A DNA stretch of 64,000 nucleotides from Acidipila sp. EB88 (GTDB lineage: Bacteria > Acidobacteriota > Terriglobia > Terriglobales > Acidobacteriaceae). Position numbers and translations under genes: made by a program. The notes below the pieces were generated by a model. The model had not been told where the DNA came from. It searched no databases and was given only the letters and a program-made list of their open reading frames with translations. The stretch lies in NCBI RefSeq assembly GCF_003858395.1, contig NZ_QWEV01000005.1, positions 3,286,001 through 3,350,000 of the forward strand. The letters run 5' to 3'. Shown piece after piece: positions 55,695 to 64,000 of the stretch. Within the stretch, counting starts at the first letter, position 1. Every line of letters begins with the position of its first letter.

Positions 55695-57392
55695 TTATGA
55701 CCCGGAGCCTGCAGTTAAGGTGTGGGTCGCTGCTCGGAGATCGAAGCCGAAGGTCGCGCCGCCAAGATCGTTGTTGCGGGCCCAAAGGACACCTCGGTGA
55801 GCCTCGATTATGGACCTGCTAATCGACAATCCGATGCCCATACCACCCGGTTTCGTCGAAAAGAATGAATCGAAAAGCTTCCGTGAATCTTCAGGAGTGA
55901 ACCCTTTACCAGAGTCTTCTAACAACAGTGTGACCTGACCTGCGGTCTCATAGGTCCGGATCAAAATCGTGCGGTTTGCTTCTGGCGTGCTAGCCAAGGA
56001 TTCGATTGCATTGCGCAAGAGGTTGAGCATTACTTGTTGCAGCTGAATGCGGTCACCCTTAACTTGGATCGCTCGCAAACTCGGCTCTCGGGACACCGCG
56101 ATCCTCTCGCGTTTCAGTTCAGAGCGCGACAAGTCAAGCACCTCGTGCAGCGCGTCGTTCAAATCGACCACTTCGTGTGCGGACCCTCGGCGACTGTAGA
56201 GGTCTCGCAACCGGCGAATCACATCGGAGGCTCTGTTTGCGTCACGGATCACGCGCCTGATCGCTTGGCTTGCTTCGTCGATCCGAAGGTTCTCGCTGCT
56301 TAGCTTTCGAAGCGCAAGTTCCGCATTCGTGAGGATTCCCAAGAGAGGCTGGCTCACTTCGTGTGCTATGGAGGCCGCCATCTCCCCCATGGATGCCGCG
56401 TGCGCGACTGCGGCTAGATCTGCTCTCGCTTGGGCTAAAGCATCCTCGCTTTTTCGTTTCTCGGTGATGTCAGCTATTGCGCCGTGGTATGCGAAAGCCC
56501 CTCCGACGCTTTCTCTTCGGCTAATCTTCACAAGGACGCATTTCTCAGAACCATCTTTCATGATTAGTCGGTTCTCGTGCTCGTGGGGTTTGGCAAACCT
56601 CTGGTTCCTCAGTGACATCACCTGAAAGCGCCCATCAGGATGCACGCGCTCCAGGATTCGCCCGAAGGTCACTGATGTTCCCACTTCGAGTCCGAGAATG
56701 CGATAGAACTCTTCAGAGCATCTGAGGGTGTCTTCTCCGCCGGACCATGAAAAACTTCCGACGTTGCCAATACGTTGAGCTGATGAGAGGCACATCTCGC
56801 TGCGCCGAACTTCGTCTTCGGCTAGCTTTCGATCATGGATATCGATATTAGAGCCAAACCACCTCTGAATCACTCCCGAGCCATTCTTAAAAGCGTATGC
56901 ACTTACGAGGAACCACCGGTATTGGCCATCATATCGCCGAACTCGCACCTCAACCTCCGCCGATTCGACGGCACCCGAAGCCATCAGCCCCAGCCAGCGT
57001 CTAAGGCTTAGCTCAACATCATCCGGGTGAAATGCGGCGAGCCAGCCGGCTCCTAGCGCGGTTTCCGCGGTCATGCCGGTATAGTCTAGCCACTTCTCGC
57101 TCGAGAAATCGACCATTCCATTTGGGTGTGCCGACCATACGAGCATCGGCATGGAATTGACAATGCGCTTGACCTCCTCTTCGCTCGCCGCCGCTTTCTC
57201 GTCGTGCCGCATACGGAGCTGTGTGGCCAAATCGTCGATCTCAGCTCTGAGTAAGGCATTTTGGGATTGCAGATCAGCGGCGGTCGAACTTAAAGCAGGT
57301 GCGTGATCTTCTGTCTTTCGAGTCGCGCTGGAAGTCGAGGTCATGGTTACGGGTGATTCCTCATCATTCACCCTCATCTCCACATTAGACAA
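55695..57392 (-). CDS. PAS-domain sensor histidine kinase (FixL-like)
   Basis: A cytosolic kinase with no clear transmembrane segment. It has a coiled coil (25-60), two PAS domains (about 75-200 and 215-330; the second preceded by RSEMCLSSAQRIGNVGSFSWS), then HisKA with H in ASIAHEVSQPLLGILT and HATPase (LNLLRNAIESLAS, DSGKGFTPEDSRKLFDSFFSTKPGGMGIGLSI). The start is uncertain: TTG at 57392 has AGGAGG five bases ahead; a GTG at 57503 would overlap the upstream regulator. Overall layout fits FixL-type kinases, though no heme-binding His was verified. Confidence 0.85.
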   Translation of the reverse strand: MSNVEMRVNDEESPVTMTSTSSATRKTEDHAPALSSTAADLQSQNALLRAEIDDLATQLRMRHDEKAAASEEEVKRIVNSMPMLVWSAHPNGMVDFSSEKWLDYTGMTAETALGAGWLAAFHPDDVELSLRRWLGLMASGAVESAEVEVRVRRYDGQYRWFLVSAYAFKNGSGVIQRWFGSNIDIHDRKLAEDEVRRSEMCLSSAQRIGNVGSFSWSGGEDTLRCSEEFYRILGLEVGTSVTFGRILERVHPDGRFQVMSLRNQRFAKPHEHENRLIMKDGSEKCVLVKISRRESVGGAFAYHGAIADITEKRKSEDALAQARADLAAVAHAASMGEMAASIAHEVSQPLLGILTNAELALRKLSSENLRIDEASQAIRRVIRDANRASDVIRRLRDLYSRRGSAHEVVDLNDALHEVLDLSRSELKRERIAVSREPSLRAIQVKGDRIQLQQVMLNLLRNAIESLASTPEANRTILIRTYETAGQVTLLLEDSGKGFTPEDSRKLFDSFFSTKPGGMGIGLSISRSIIEAHRGVLWARNNDLGGATFGFDLRAATHTLTAGSGS

Positions 57393-57465
57393 TCCTGCCT
57401 CCTCAAGGATAATGAATCGGTTCCATTGCTTCGCCTTTGCCACAAGCCCGCTTGATAGTACCCCT

Positions 57466-58107
57466 TTACACCGCGCTTGAACTTGGACCATCTTGGAGAA
57501 CACTGAGTTTGATCGCCATCTGGATCAAAGCCGCTAATGAGTCTGCTTGTAGTTTGCGCATTACGCTGCCACGGTGCGCTTTCACCGTAATTTCGCTAAT
57601 GCCTAGCTCGAAGCCAACGTTTTTGTTGGCTAGCCCAGCTACTACCAAGAGAAATACGGCGCGTTCACGCGGAGTCAGGTGCGAATACCTCAGCCTCAAG
57701 CTCTTCAAGTCTTCCACTGCTACTTGACTTCGCTTACCTGTCTCGACTGCTGTCCGAACAGCCTCGAGCAGCGCGCGGTCTGAAAAAGGTTTGGCAAGGA
57801 ACTCAGCAGCCCCATTTTTCATCGCCCTCACGGACATTGGGATGTTTCCGATGCCGGTGATAAAGATGATCGGTAGGGATGGGCACTCAACGTGAAGAAG
57901 TCCCTGAAGCTCCAACCCATTCAAGCCTGGCAGGTTTACATCCAAAACAACTGAATAGGGACAAAGCCTGCGCACACCGGCCAATACTTCTTCTGCCGAG
58001 TCAAAGGTTTCCACGGCAAACCCTTCGTCAAGCAAAACTGCCGCAAGGGCTTCGCGGACCGAAACGTCGTCGTCAACTATGAACACATCTGCCTTGGGTG
58101 TCAACAT
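57466..58107 (-). CDS. FixJ-like response regulator (receiver plus LuxR HTH)
   Basis: The 213-residue regulator has a receiver with D56 (SVVLDVNLPGLNG), IFITGIGNIPMSVRAMKNGAAEFLAKPF, and a LuxR-type HTH (LTPRERAVFLLVVAGLANKNVGFELGISEITVKAHRGSVMRKL). It is upstream of and adjacent to the PAS kinase, making a FixL/FixJ pair; with the lone receiver at 54.4 kb it may form a phosphorelay. Confidence 0.9.
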   Translation of the reverse strand: MLTPKADVFIVDDDVSVREALAAVLLDEGFAVETFDSAEEVLAGVRRLCPYSVVLDVNLPGLNGLELQGLLHVECPSLPIIFITGIGNIPMSVRAMKNGAAEFLAKPFSDRALLEAVRTAVETGKRSQVAVEDLKSLRLRYSHLTPRERAVFLLVVAGLANKNVGFELGISEITVKAHRGSVMRKLQADSLAALIQMAIKLSVLQDGPSSSAV

Positions 58108-59278
58108 CCGTTTACGTCCTCGAGCCGCCGATCATGACCCCATTCACGTGCTCTTTGTTTCCGCCTGTATCCGGTCGGCAGAGATGTGCCGTTCGACCTC
58201 TCAAGGGGAGGCGTTGTCGTCTTAATCGTGGATCTTTTGCTGGTTGGTATGAATAGAAATCGATCGCCATCGATTTCTTTAGATCATTCTCCGCGAGTTG
58301 AACCGCAGAATGCTGCCATTATGCCTTCATTCTTCGCCATCAGTGCCCGCTTTATAAGATCGGTCAGGCCCACTGCGAGGTCATAGCTCACGGATCAACA
58401 ATTTTCTTCCGGACACCGCCAGAGCAATGAAGAAGGCCGGATCAATCAATCTCGTAGTGGACAGGGTATGCTTCGACGAGTAAAGCTGCATTTTATTCGG
58501 TTCTCTGGGTGTACGAGACAAGCCATGGCGTCACAGGAACCAGAACATGTGCTTCACCGAACAGCTACAGTTCCGATACAGCTTTCATGTGAACGAATCG
58601 GGCACGATAACGGCATCTTTGTGCGTCGCCCGATCTACCTTCCGCACGCAACAGGGCCCAGGCACGGGAACCCTTGTGCCTCTAAGAACGTCGTGAAGAT
58701 CTGCAGCCATTCAGAAGGGCGAGGGGGTTCGGTCACACCGGAAACCATCTTGAACCGCCGGGGCAAAGTGCGATGACGGACCTTGCTTCGAGGACCTTCA
58801 GCATGAAAAGCATCTGTGGCGACACCTTGGGGAACCGGATCGACGAAACAAGAAGCGCTACGTGCCACAATAAAGATGTGGGGTAATCTCCCCCTAACGA
58901 CGCACAGAAATCGTCTCAACTCGTCATCGGCTTATCGAGATCGCATACCACGACGTTGGGAGGCGCTTCGCCCAAGGATGCGAGAGCAGAAAGTCCGTCA
59001 GCTGCAAACCTAGCTCGGCCGCCCGACTTGCTGTGCACCGTGCAACGACGCTGGTGCATTGCGTCTGCAAGTGATCTTAGCTCTCGAGTGCAAGTCGATT
59101 CTCATCTTGATTGGCAAGAACCATGTTTGGGTCCACCGCTAAGCGATGGTATTGAGGTCAAGGACCTCCGCGCCGTTACGAAGACGTCAGACGTCGGAAC
59201 TTACGTGTTGAAAGCCCCGCTACATTTGGCAGCGAGACTTCTGAGCCGGTGATCATTGCGTGAATAGCAGGAAGTGGA
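58108..59278. other. 1.2-kb region without a supported gene
   Basis: Open frames on both strands (for example 58468-58776 + and 58635-58919 -) lack good starts and do not match a family. No terminator or tRNA was seen. Probably decayed sequence. Confidence 0.4.
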
Positions 59279-60460
59279 TCAGGCGGCCGCCAAGTCCTCC
59301 GATCGGCGGACGTTGTTGGAGGCATTGATCTTCCATGTCGCTAATTCAGCGAAGATCAGGGCTACAAGTACGCCGATCGCGCCTAAATACCCTAGATTAT
59401 GAGCTCCAACAGAACGAATCCCGACCGCCCCAACTATACCTGCCGTGGTCACACCGAGGTAGGTACATGAGGTGTTCAGTCCAAGTACGACAGGGGCGGT
59501 CTGCGGGGCCACAGCAACCAATCGATGTTGTTGGGGCGCCAAGAGACCCCAACTCGTTGCGCCATAAATCACCAACGCAGGAATGGTCATCCAGAGGTTA
59601 GCTCCCGTCCAAGACACTGTGAGCAGGAATGCCACAAGAAGGACCAACATCCCGAGAACTAATTTGCGGCTTCCCATGGTGTCAGAAAGACGACCTGCAA
59701 CGAGATTGCTGAGGCTACCACTCGTGCCCCATAGAACCAAGAGAGCTCCTGTTAGTAGCGTATTGTGATCTATTGCTCGATCAAAAACGACCGTAAAGTA
59801 GGTATAGATCATAAAGTGGCCGCTTTGATAAAGCCAAGTGCAGAGGAGAGTCAGGGCGACGCGCGGATCTGCCACGGGTGCGATTCGTGCCCTGAGAGAA
59901 ATTTTAGGTGGAATCGGCACTTCCGCCAGGAGTAGGCCCACGCCTAGCGCCGAGACTGCAGCCAGAGCTGAGACGAATACCATTGTCCATCGCCAGTCTC
60001 CTAAGCCCCCGATTACTGCTCCGATCGGAGCTCCCAAAGCAGTCGCAAATGTCAATCCAGCGATAACGATCGATAGCGCTTGCCCACGACGTTCCGGTAC
60101 AACGATTGATGCAGCGGCTCCGGTTGCTGTGGGAGCAAACATGGCAGCACCGATCCCAGCGAGAATACGACTTGCGATGGCGATCGGGAAAGTCGGTGCG
60201 CTCGCGGTAAACAGGTTGGCAAAACTGAAAAGCGCCAGAGCAATCAGGAGCATTCGCCTCCGCGGGACGTGCGCAGCTGCTGCAGCAATAATGGGTGCCA
60301 TCAGGGCGTAAGTAATGGCGTATGCGGTAGTCAGTTGGCCTGCTACCCCGATGTTCACATGGAACGTGTTTGAGATTTCTGGCAACACGCCTGCAACGAC
60401 AAAACTATCCGTGCCAAGAGCAAACATCCCGAGAGCCAACACGAGGAGCCGCCTATCCAT
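59279..60460 (-). CDS. MFS transporter (DHA1/AraJ-like)
   Basis: A 12-TM major facilitator of 393 residues: LALGMFALGTDSFVVAGVLPEIS, QLTTAYAITYALMAPIIAA, HVPRRRMLL (motif A), SRILAGIGAAMFAPTAT, and GGLGDWRWTMVF. These transporters export small molecules such as sugars or drugs with protons. The ATG at 60460 follows TTGGAGGAAGAG, favouring this over longer starts. It is divergent from the flavoprotein gene at 60725. Confidence 0.88.
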   Translation of the reverse strand: MDRRLLVLALGMFALGTDSFVVAGVLPEISNTFHVNIGVAGQLTTAYAITYALMAPIIAAAAAHVPRRRMLLIALALFSFANLFTASAPTFPIAIASRILAGIGAAMFAPTATGAAASIVVPERRGQALSIVIAGLTFATALGAPIGAVIGGLGDWRWTMVFVSALAAVSALGVGLLLAEVPIPPKISLRARIAPVADPRVALTLLCTWLYQSGHFMIYTYFTVVFDRAIDHNTLLTGALLVLWGTSGSLSNLVAGRLSDTMGSRKLVLGMLVLLVAFLLTVSWTGANLWMTIPALVIYGATSWGLLAPQQHRLVAVAPQTAPVVLGLNTSCTYLGVTTAGIVGAVGIRSVGAHNLGYLGAIGVLVALIFAELATWKINASNNVRRSEDLAAA

Positions 60461-60724
60461 CTCTTCCTCCAATAACAAGCGTCCTTTTTGATGTGTTTTA
60501 CCCATCAAGTAGGCGGACACAAAAGAGGCAAATTGCGACACTCTGAGCGTTACAACCAGCAAGGGGCGACCATCTGCGGGACCATTAGGGGACGACCGTG
60601 GGTGCTTTCGCAGCCCCACTTCTTCTGAGTCCAAACGTGTCACGGATGACTCTATCGGACGGCAGAGACCTGGATGATCGATAGCGCTTTAGCAGGAGCG
60701 GATCTGAGGATGGAGCAAGGCATC

Positions 60725-62461
60725 ATGAATGGAACACAAGCTAGGAACAACCCTAAAGATGTACCGGGTACCGAGTACTTGAGTTGGCTCGGCACACAGT
60801 GGCGCCCCGACCTAGCGTACCCACAACTTACCGACGACATGATCGATAGGCTGCACTCCTATGGGCAAGAAGAAGTCGTTCCCGCTGATGTTTGCTTGTA
60901 CAGTCATGGAGATCGCAATATCGACTTATTTGTCGTGCTTGAGGGCGGTATTGATGTCTCTATGCCCGACGCTGCAGGCGGCACTAAGGTATACAACGAG
61001 ATTAGGAGCGGCAACTTCGGGGGAGAATTTAACCTGTTAAATTCTCAGGGGGCTGTAGTGGAGGCTCGGACGGTCGCGCCAAGCGTACTCCTCCGCATCC
61101 GTCGTGGAAATCTGCAGAACCTTATGCGAGCTGAAGGCGATATAGCAAACCTGATCGTTCAGGCCTGCATTTGGCGTCGAATTAAGATCGTCGAGGCCGC
61201 CGTTAGCGGAGCCATCGTCACTGGGCATTCCGACGATTCGCAGATGATCTTGCTGAGGCGTTTCTTCCTGCGAAATATCTATCCTCATCGGATTATCGAG
61301 GTCGGAGAGACTGGACCAGAGCTCGTTAAAACGCGTTATCCGACCGTTACTCTTCCCAATGGAAAGGTGCTGGAAAGACCGGAGATCCCGGACCTCGCCG
61401 ATGAGCTAGGGATTACTGAACTTCCTGATTCTAAAGCGATATTTGACGTGATCGTCGTGGGCGCCGGGCCGGCAGGTCTGGCGTCTGCGGTCTACGCTGC
61501 TTCAGAGGGCCTTTCGACAGTGATCATCGAAGGGATCGCACCCGGTGGCCAGGCGGGGACAAGTTCGAAAATTGAGAATTATCTAGGATTTCCCACCGGA
61601 ATCGGAGGTCAACAATTGGCTATCCGAGCACAAATGCAGGCGCTGAAGTTCGGGGTACGTTTCGCTATCTCTCGTCCAGTGGTGACGATCAGCAAAAAGA
61701 ACAGGATCCACCGATTGACCCTTCTCGGGGGACAAGCCCTTTGTGCCCGGGCCGTCGTCGTTGCCACTGGAGCTCAGTATCGAACCCTAAACGTAAAAAA
61801 CTTTCGCGATTATGAGAATCGCGGTCTGTTTTACGCTGCTACTTCGATGGAAGGGGTTCTTTGTCGAAACCACGAAGTGATTGTTGTAGGAGGCGGCAAT
61901 TCAGCCGGGCAGGCATCATTGTTCCTTTCCGGCATCGCGAGGCATGTTCACCACGTCGTTCGCGGGCCTTCTCTGGCAAGTACAATGTCGCAGTACTTGA
62001 TTTCTCGCATCGACAAATCCAAGAAGATCTCGGTGCATACAAATTCCGAGATTGTTCGCTTGGGAGGGGCGCCGTCCCTCAGTCACGTATCGTGGAAGGA
62101 TCGAGTCACCGGGGAATCTACTGAGTGCGAGATAGGAGCGGTATTCGTGATGATTGGTGCCGAGCCGAATACCGGTTGGTTATTTGGCAGCGTTCAGCTG
62201 GACGACAAGGGGTTCGTAGTAACAGGTGGGGAGCATGGTTTCGAACCTACGCCCTATGCGACTAGCTCGCCTGGCATCTTTGCTGTAGGCGACGTCCGCG
62301 CGCACTCTGTGAAACGTATTGCTTCAGCGGTTGGAGAAGGTTCGGTAGTCATCTCAGATGTCCACCGCTATCTGACTAGTTGCCAAGATAGCGCTGATAC
62401 CGACCGCGTTTCGGCAGCTACAGTGACGGGGACCCGCACCATAACTGATCCCGCCAGATGA
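60725..62461 (+). CDS. cNMP-binding, thioredoxin-reductase-like flavoprotein without CxxC
   Basis: The 578-residue protein has an N-terminal cyclic-nucleotide-binding domain (about 25-145; DLFVVLEGGIDVSM, GGEFNLLNSQGAV), a linker similar to thioredoxin (IVTGHSDDSQMILLRRFFLRNIY), and a thioredoxin-reductase-like FAD/NADPH domain (VIVVGAGPAGLASAVYAASEGL, EVIVVGGGNSAGQA, GIFAVGDVR). APGGQAGTSSKIENYLGFP is present, but the redox CxxC is missing (YAATSMEGVLCRNHE). The start is uncertain; ATG 60725 has GGAGCAAGG ahead, with longer versions at 60710 and 60674. It is next to Ogt and thioredoxin on the other strand. Confidence 0.88.
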   Translation: MNGTQARNNPKDVPGTEYLSWLGTQWRPDLAYPQLTDDMIDRLHSYGQEEVVPADVCLYSHGDRNIDLFVVLEGGIDVSMPDAAGGTKVYNEIRSGNFGGEFNLLNSQGAVVEARTVAPSVLLRIRRGNLQNLMRAEGDIANLIVQACIWRRIKIVEAAVSGAIVTGHSDDSQMILLRRFFLRNIYPHRIIEVGETGPELVKTRYPTVTLPNGKVLERPEIPDLADELGITELPDSKAIFDVIVVGAGPAGLASAVYAASEGLSTVIIEGIAPGGQAGTSSKIENYLGFPTGIGGQQLAIRAQMQALKFGVRFAISRPVVTISKKNRIHRLTLLGGQALCARAVVVATGAQYRTLNVKNFRDYENRGLFYAATSMEGVLCRNHEVIVVGGGNSAGQASLFLSGIARHVHHVVRGPSLASTMSQYLISRIDKSKKISVHTNSEIVRLGGAPSLSHVSWKDRVTGESTECEIGAVFVMIGAEPNTGWLFGSVQLDDKGFVVTGGEHGFEPTPYATSSPGIFAVGDVRAHSVKRIASAVGEGSVVISDVHRYLTSCQDSADTDRVSAATVTGTRTITDPAR

Positions 62462-62506
62462 AAGGCACTCGTGATAACGCCCTGCGAAGCCAAACATTAA
62501 GCAAGA

Positions 62507-63025
62507 TTAGGTGCGCACAGAGTCGCAGAAAAGAGAGTTCCAAATTCCTTCGAGCTGAAGGAGACGCTCTTTGGCCCTTAGACCACCAGCAAACCCAGTC
62601 AACTTTCCAGAAGCTCCAATGACACGGTGGCAAGGAACTAAGATAGCGATGGGGTTCCGGCCATTTGCGGCTCCCACCGCACGTGTGGCTCTCGTATTGC
62701 CGAGTTGCTCGGCGAGCTGTCCGTAAGTTCTCGTTTCACCAAAAGGAATTGCGAGCAGCCTCTTCCACACCTGCTTCTGGAAAGGAGTACCGCGCATATC
62801 TAGCGGGACAGTAAACACGTCGCGGGTACCTGAGAAATATTCTTCAAGCTCTTTTTCCGCCTGACGAAGGATCGGCTGGGTCGGAGTTTCTCTTAGGTTG
62901 GTCAAGACGACTCGTCCGGGCCGTTCCTGCTCCCATAAAACTGCTACCAGTCCTTCGTCGCTTGCCACGAGTTTTAAGTTCCCGATCGGCGAGGCTGTCC
63001 ACTTGTAACTAAGGGTTTGATTCAT
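62507..63025 (-). CDS. ogt: Methylated-DNA-[protein]-cysteine S-methyltransferase
   Basis: The 172-residue suicide enzyme repairs O6-methylguanine. It has the FQKQVWKRLLAIPFGETRTYGQLAE region with the DNA-binding helix, and the active site PCHRVIGASGKLTGFAGGL with the acceptor Cys. Lacks Ada regulatory domains, so Ogt type. ATG at 63025; converges with the flavoprotein gene. Confidence 0.95.
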   Translation of the reverse strand: MNQTLSYKWTASPIGNLKLVASDEGLVAVLWEQERPGRVVLTNLRETPTQPILRQAEKELEEYFSGTRDVFTVPLDMRGTPFQKQVWKRLLAIPFGETRTYGQLAEQLGNTRATRAVGAANGRNPIAILVPCHRVIGASGKLTGFAGGLRAKERLLQLEGIWNSLFCDSVRT

Positions 63026-63218
63026 ATGTATCTCACTTCGAGTCTGAACCGCGATGGATGTTTGGCGAAACTCCTCAATCGTTCGACACTGATTAGGTAC
63101 GCGACCGCAATGAATCAGCAGCCGCCTAAGAAACTTGGGAGAATAGTAATGAACAACCAGCCTTTGTTGGAGGCGCTCTAGAAGATGTGGCCGCGCAAAG
63201 GCCGTCCGTTCGCGCCTA

Positions 63219-63262
63219 GCGTTATCCCGCTCGGCACTCTGAAGTGCCGAGCGGGATAACGC
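63219..63262. repeat. 20-bp perfect stem-loop
   Basis: Arms 63219-63238 and 63243-63262 (GCGTTATCCCGC..., fully complementary over 20 bp) enclose a 4-base loop CTGA. No T-tract on either side, so an intrinsic terminator is not the obvious reading; it sits 35 bases after the thioredoxin gene's stop on the minus strand. Confidence 0.8.
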
Positions 63263-63296
63263 AGTGCTCGCTGCCGCTATGACGTTAGCTTTGGCG

Positions 63297-63623
63297 CTAG
63301 ACTAAAATCCGATTTACCGTTTGATCAATCGTGCTTTTCGGCACATTTCCAACGATATGTTCGGCCAACTTGCCCTCCTTAAAAATAAGGAGAGCAGGGA
63401 TTCCTCGGATCCCGTACTGAGCCGGCGTTAGGTTGTTCTGATCCACGTTCATCTTCATTACCTTCAGTTTGCCCTGGTAGGTGGCGGCTATCTCCTCGAC
63501 AATCGGAGCTACCGCGCGACATGGACCACACCACGATGCCCAAAAATCAACCAGCACCGGTTCTTGCGATGCCAAAACCTCGCTTGCAAATGTGGCATCT
63601 CTGACTTCTGCGATATTGGCCAT
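63297..63623 (-). CDS. trxA: Thioredoxin
   Basis: The 108-residue thioredoxin has VLVDFWASWCGPCRAVAPIVEEIA with the WCGPC active site, VDQNNLTPAQYGIRGIPALLIFK with cis-Pro, and full length. ATG follows GAGAGGAGAAAT. It reduces disulfides in the cytoplasm. With the cNMP-linked flavoprotein 0.8 kb away, it may be its partner, though the flavoprotein lacks CxxC. Confidence 0.95.
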   Translation of the reverse strand: MANIAEVRDATFASEVLASQEPVLVDFWASWCGPCRAVAPIVEEIAATYQGKLKVMKMNVDQNNLTPAQYGIRGIPALLIFKEGKLAEHIVGNVPKSTIDQTVNRILV

Positions 63624-63915
63624 ATTTCTCCTCTCACCTTAGTTGAACTTGTCTTGCGTTTCCTGAATGGAACTATGCTGAGACCACTCCATAGCTACGC
63701 TATGGGAATGAGCGGCCTCGACTCAGCAGCGTCATCGTGTCACAGCAAGCGAGACCACTGTCACGGCAACCGAATATCGACAATCGCTGAGTTCTAGATG
63801 AAGCGGTACGTGAGTCGGATTGACAAAAAAAGGGCAGATCCGGCCAGGCTTGAGTGACGCTTCGGAGTTGGCAAGTGTCACAAAACCTTTATTCTTTGCC
63901 AAGGTATGATGAAGC
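63624..63915. other. Intergenic region before the final gene
   Basis: 292 bases between the divergent thioredoxin gene and the GlxA-like gene start. No gene, terminator or clear operator seen; it must carry both promoters. Confidence 0.3.
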
Positions 63916-64000
63916 ATGCCAACCCGCACTCGCGTTATTGCATTCTTGGTTGCTCCTCCGTTCGAGATGCTAAATCTCACCGGACCAATGTCGGTGTTCT
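63916..64000 (+). CDS. GlxA-type regulator, N-terminal start (partial)
   Basis: From ATG 63916 the frame is open to the window end and reads MPTRTRVIAFLVAPPFEML then NLTGPMSVF, the typical first strand and LDLTGP loop of DJ-1/PfpI-AraC (GlxA) regulators. It resembles, in role, the complete one at 51992-52978. Only 28 codons are visible, so the HTH is not confirmed. Confidence 0.65.
   Translation, partial: MPTRTRVIAFLVAPPFEMLNLTGPMSVF

Overview
The window most likely comes from a Gram-negative member of the Acidobacteriota (Terriglobia type). This is inference, not a database match. The evidence is the co-occurrence of lipid A genes (lpxL, lpxD), a bacillithiol-type deacetylase (bshB1), a fused homocysteine methyltransferase/methylene-THF reductase, and frequent TTG/GTG starts with good ribosome-binding sites.

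Region 1 (1-27.2 kb) is GC-rich backbone; one hand-counted line near 13.98 kb is about 63% GC. It holds, in order: the end of dcd; a SYLF-domain protein; an lpxL-lpxD-P-loop NTPase run for outer-membrane lipid A; convergent xseB, a DUF1348 protein and the bifunctional one-carbon enzyme; a lipoprotein; bshB1; an acyltransferase-3; an aldo/keto reductase; the complete phosphate system phoB-phoR-pstS-pstC-pstA-pstB-phoU; an alpha/beta hydrolase; a Crp-like regulator; a tightly packed four-gene cluster (PIG-L deacetylase, NodS-like methyltransferase with a frameshift, GT2 glycosyltransferase, acyl-CoA-dehydrogenase-like protein); an AsmA-like protein; and tRNA-Ser(CGA) with its own promoter.

Region 2 (27.2-33 kb) follows the tRNA and looks like an integration zone. 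It contains a decayed CPBP protease, a very GC-rich segment with a tyrosine recombinase (one line counted at about 77% GC), a DUF1016/YhcG PDDEXK nuclease behind repeated operator-like motifs, and over 1 kb of gene-poor sequence with palindromes.

Region 3 (33-64 kb) is accessory, lower in GC (one line near 43.9 kb is about 48%). It is rich in detoxification and redox genes: DHA2 and DHA12-like exporters, a full RND pump (adaptor, permease, outer-membrane factor), an aquaporin, four SDRs (two without the catalytic Tyr), a crotonase, a PEP-mutase-like lyase, an isochorismatase-like hydrolase, and TetR (broken), HxlR, ArsR and GlxA/AraC regulators. It also carries alkylation repair genes (ogt and a degenerate ada-alkA), a FixL/FixJ-like signalling module with a lone receiver and an ECF sigma factor, and a cNMP-binding thioredoxin-reductase-like flavoprotein beside a thioredoxin. 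Several genes in regions 2 and 3 are broken, which fits recent acquisition and decay.

No rRNA, CRISPR array or recognisable insertion-sequence transposase was seen. The strongest candidates for something under-described are the PIG-L/methyltransferase/GT2/ACAD cluster, the sigma-receiver-kinase-FixJ module, and the cNMP-flavoprotein/thioredoxin pair with a nearby 20-bp perfect hairpin.
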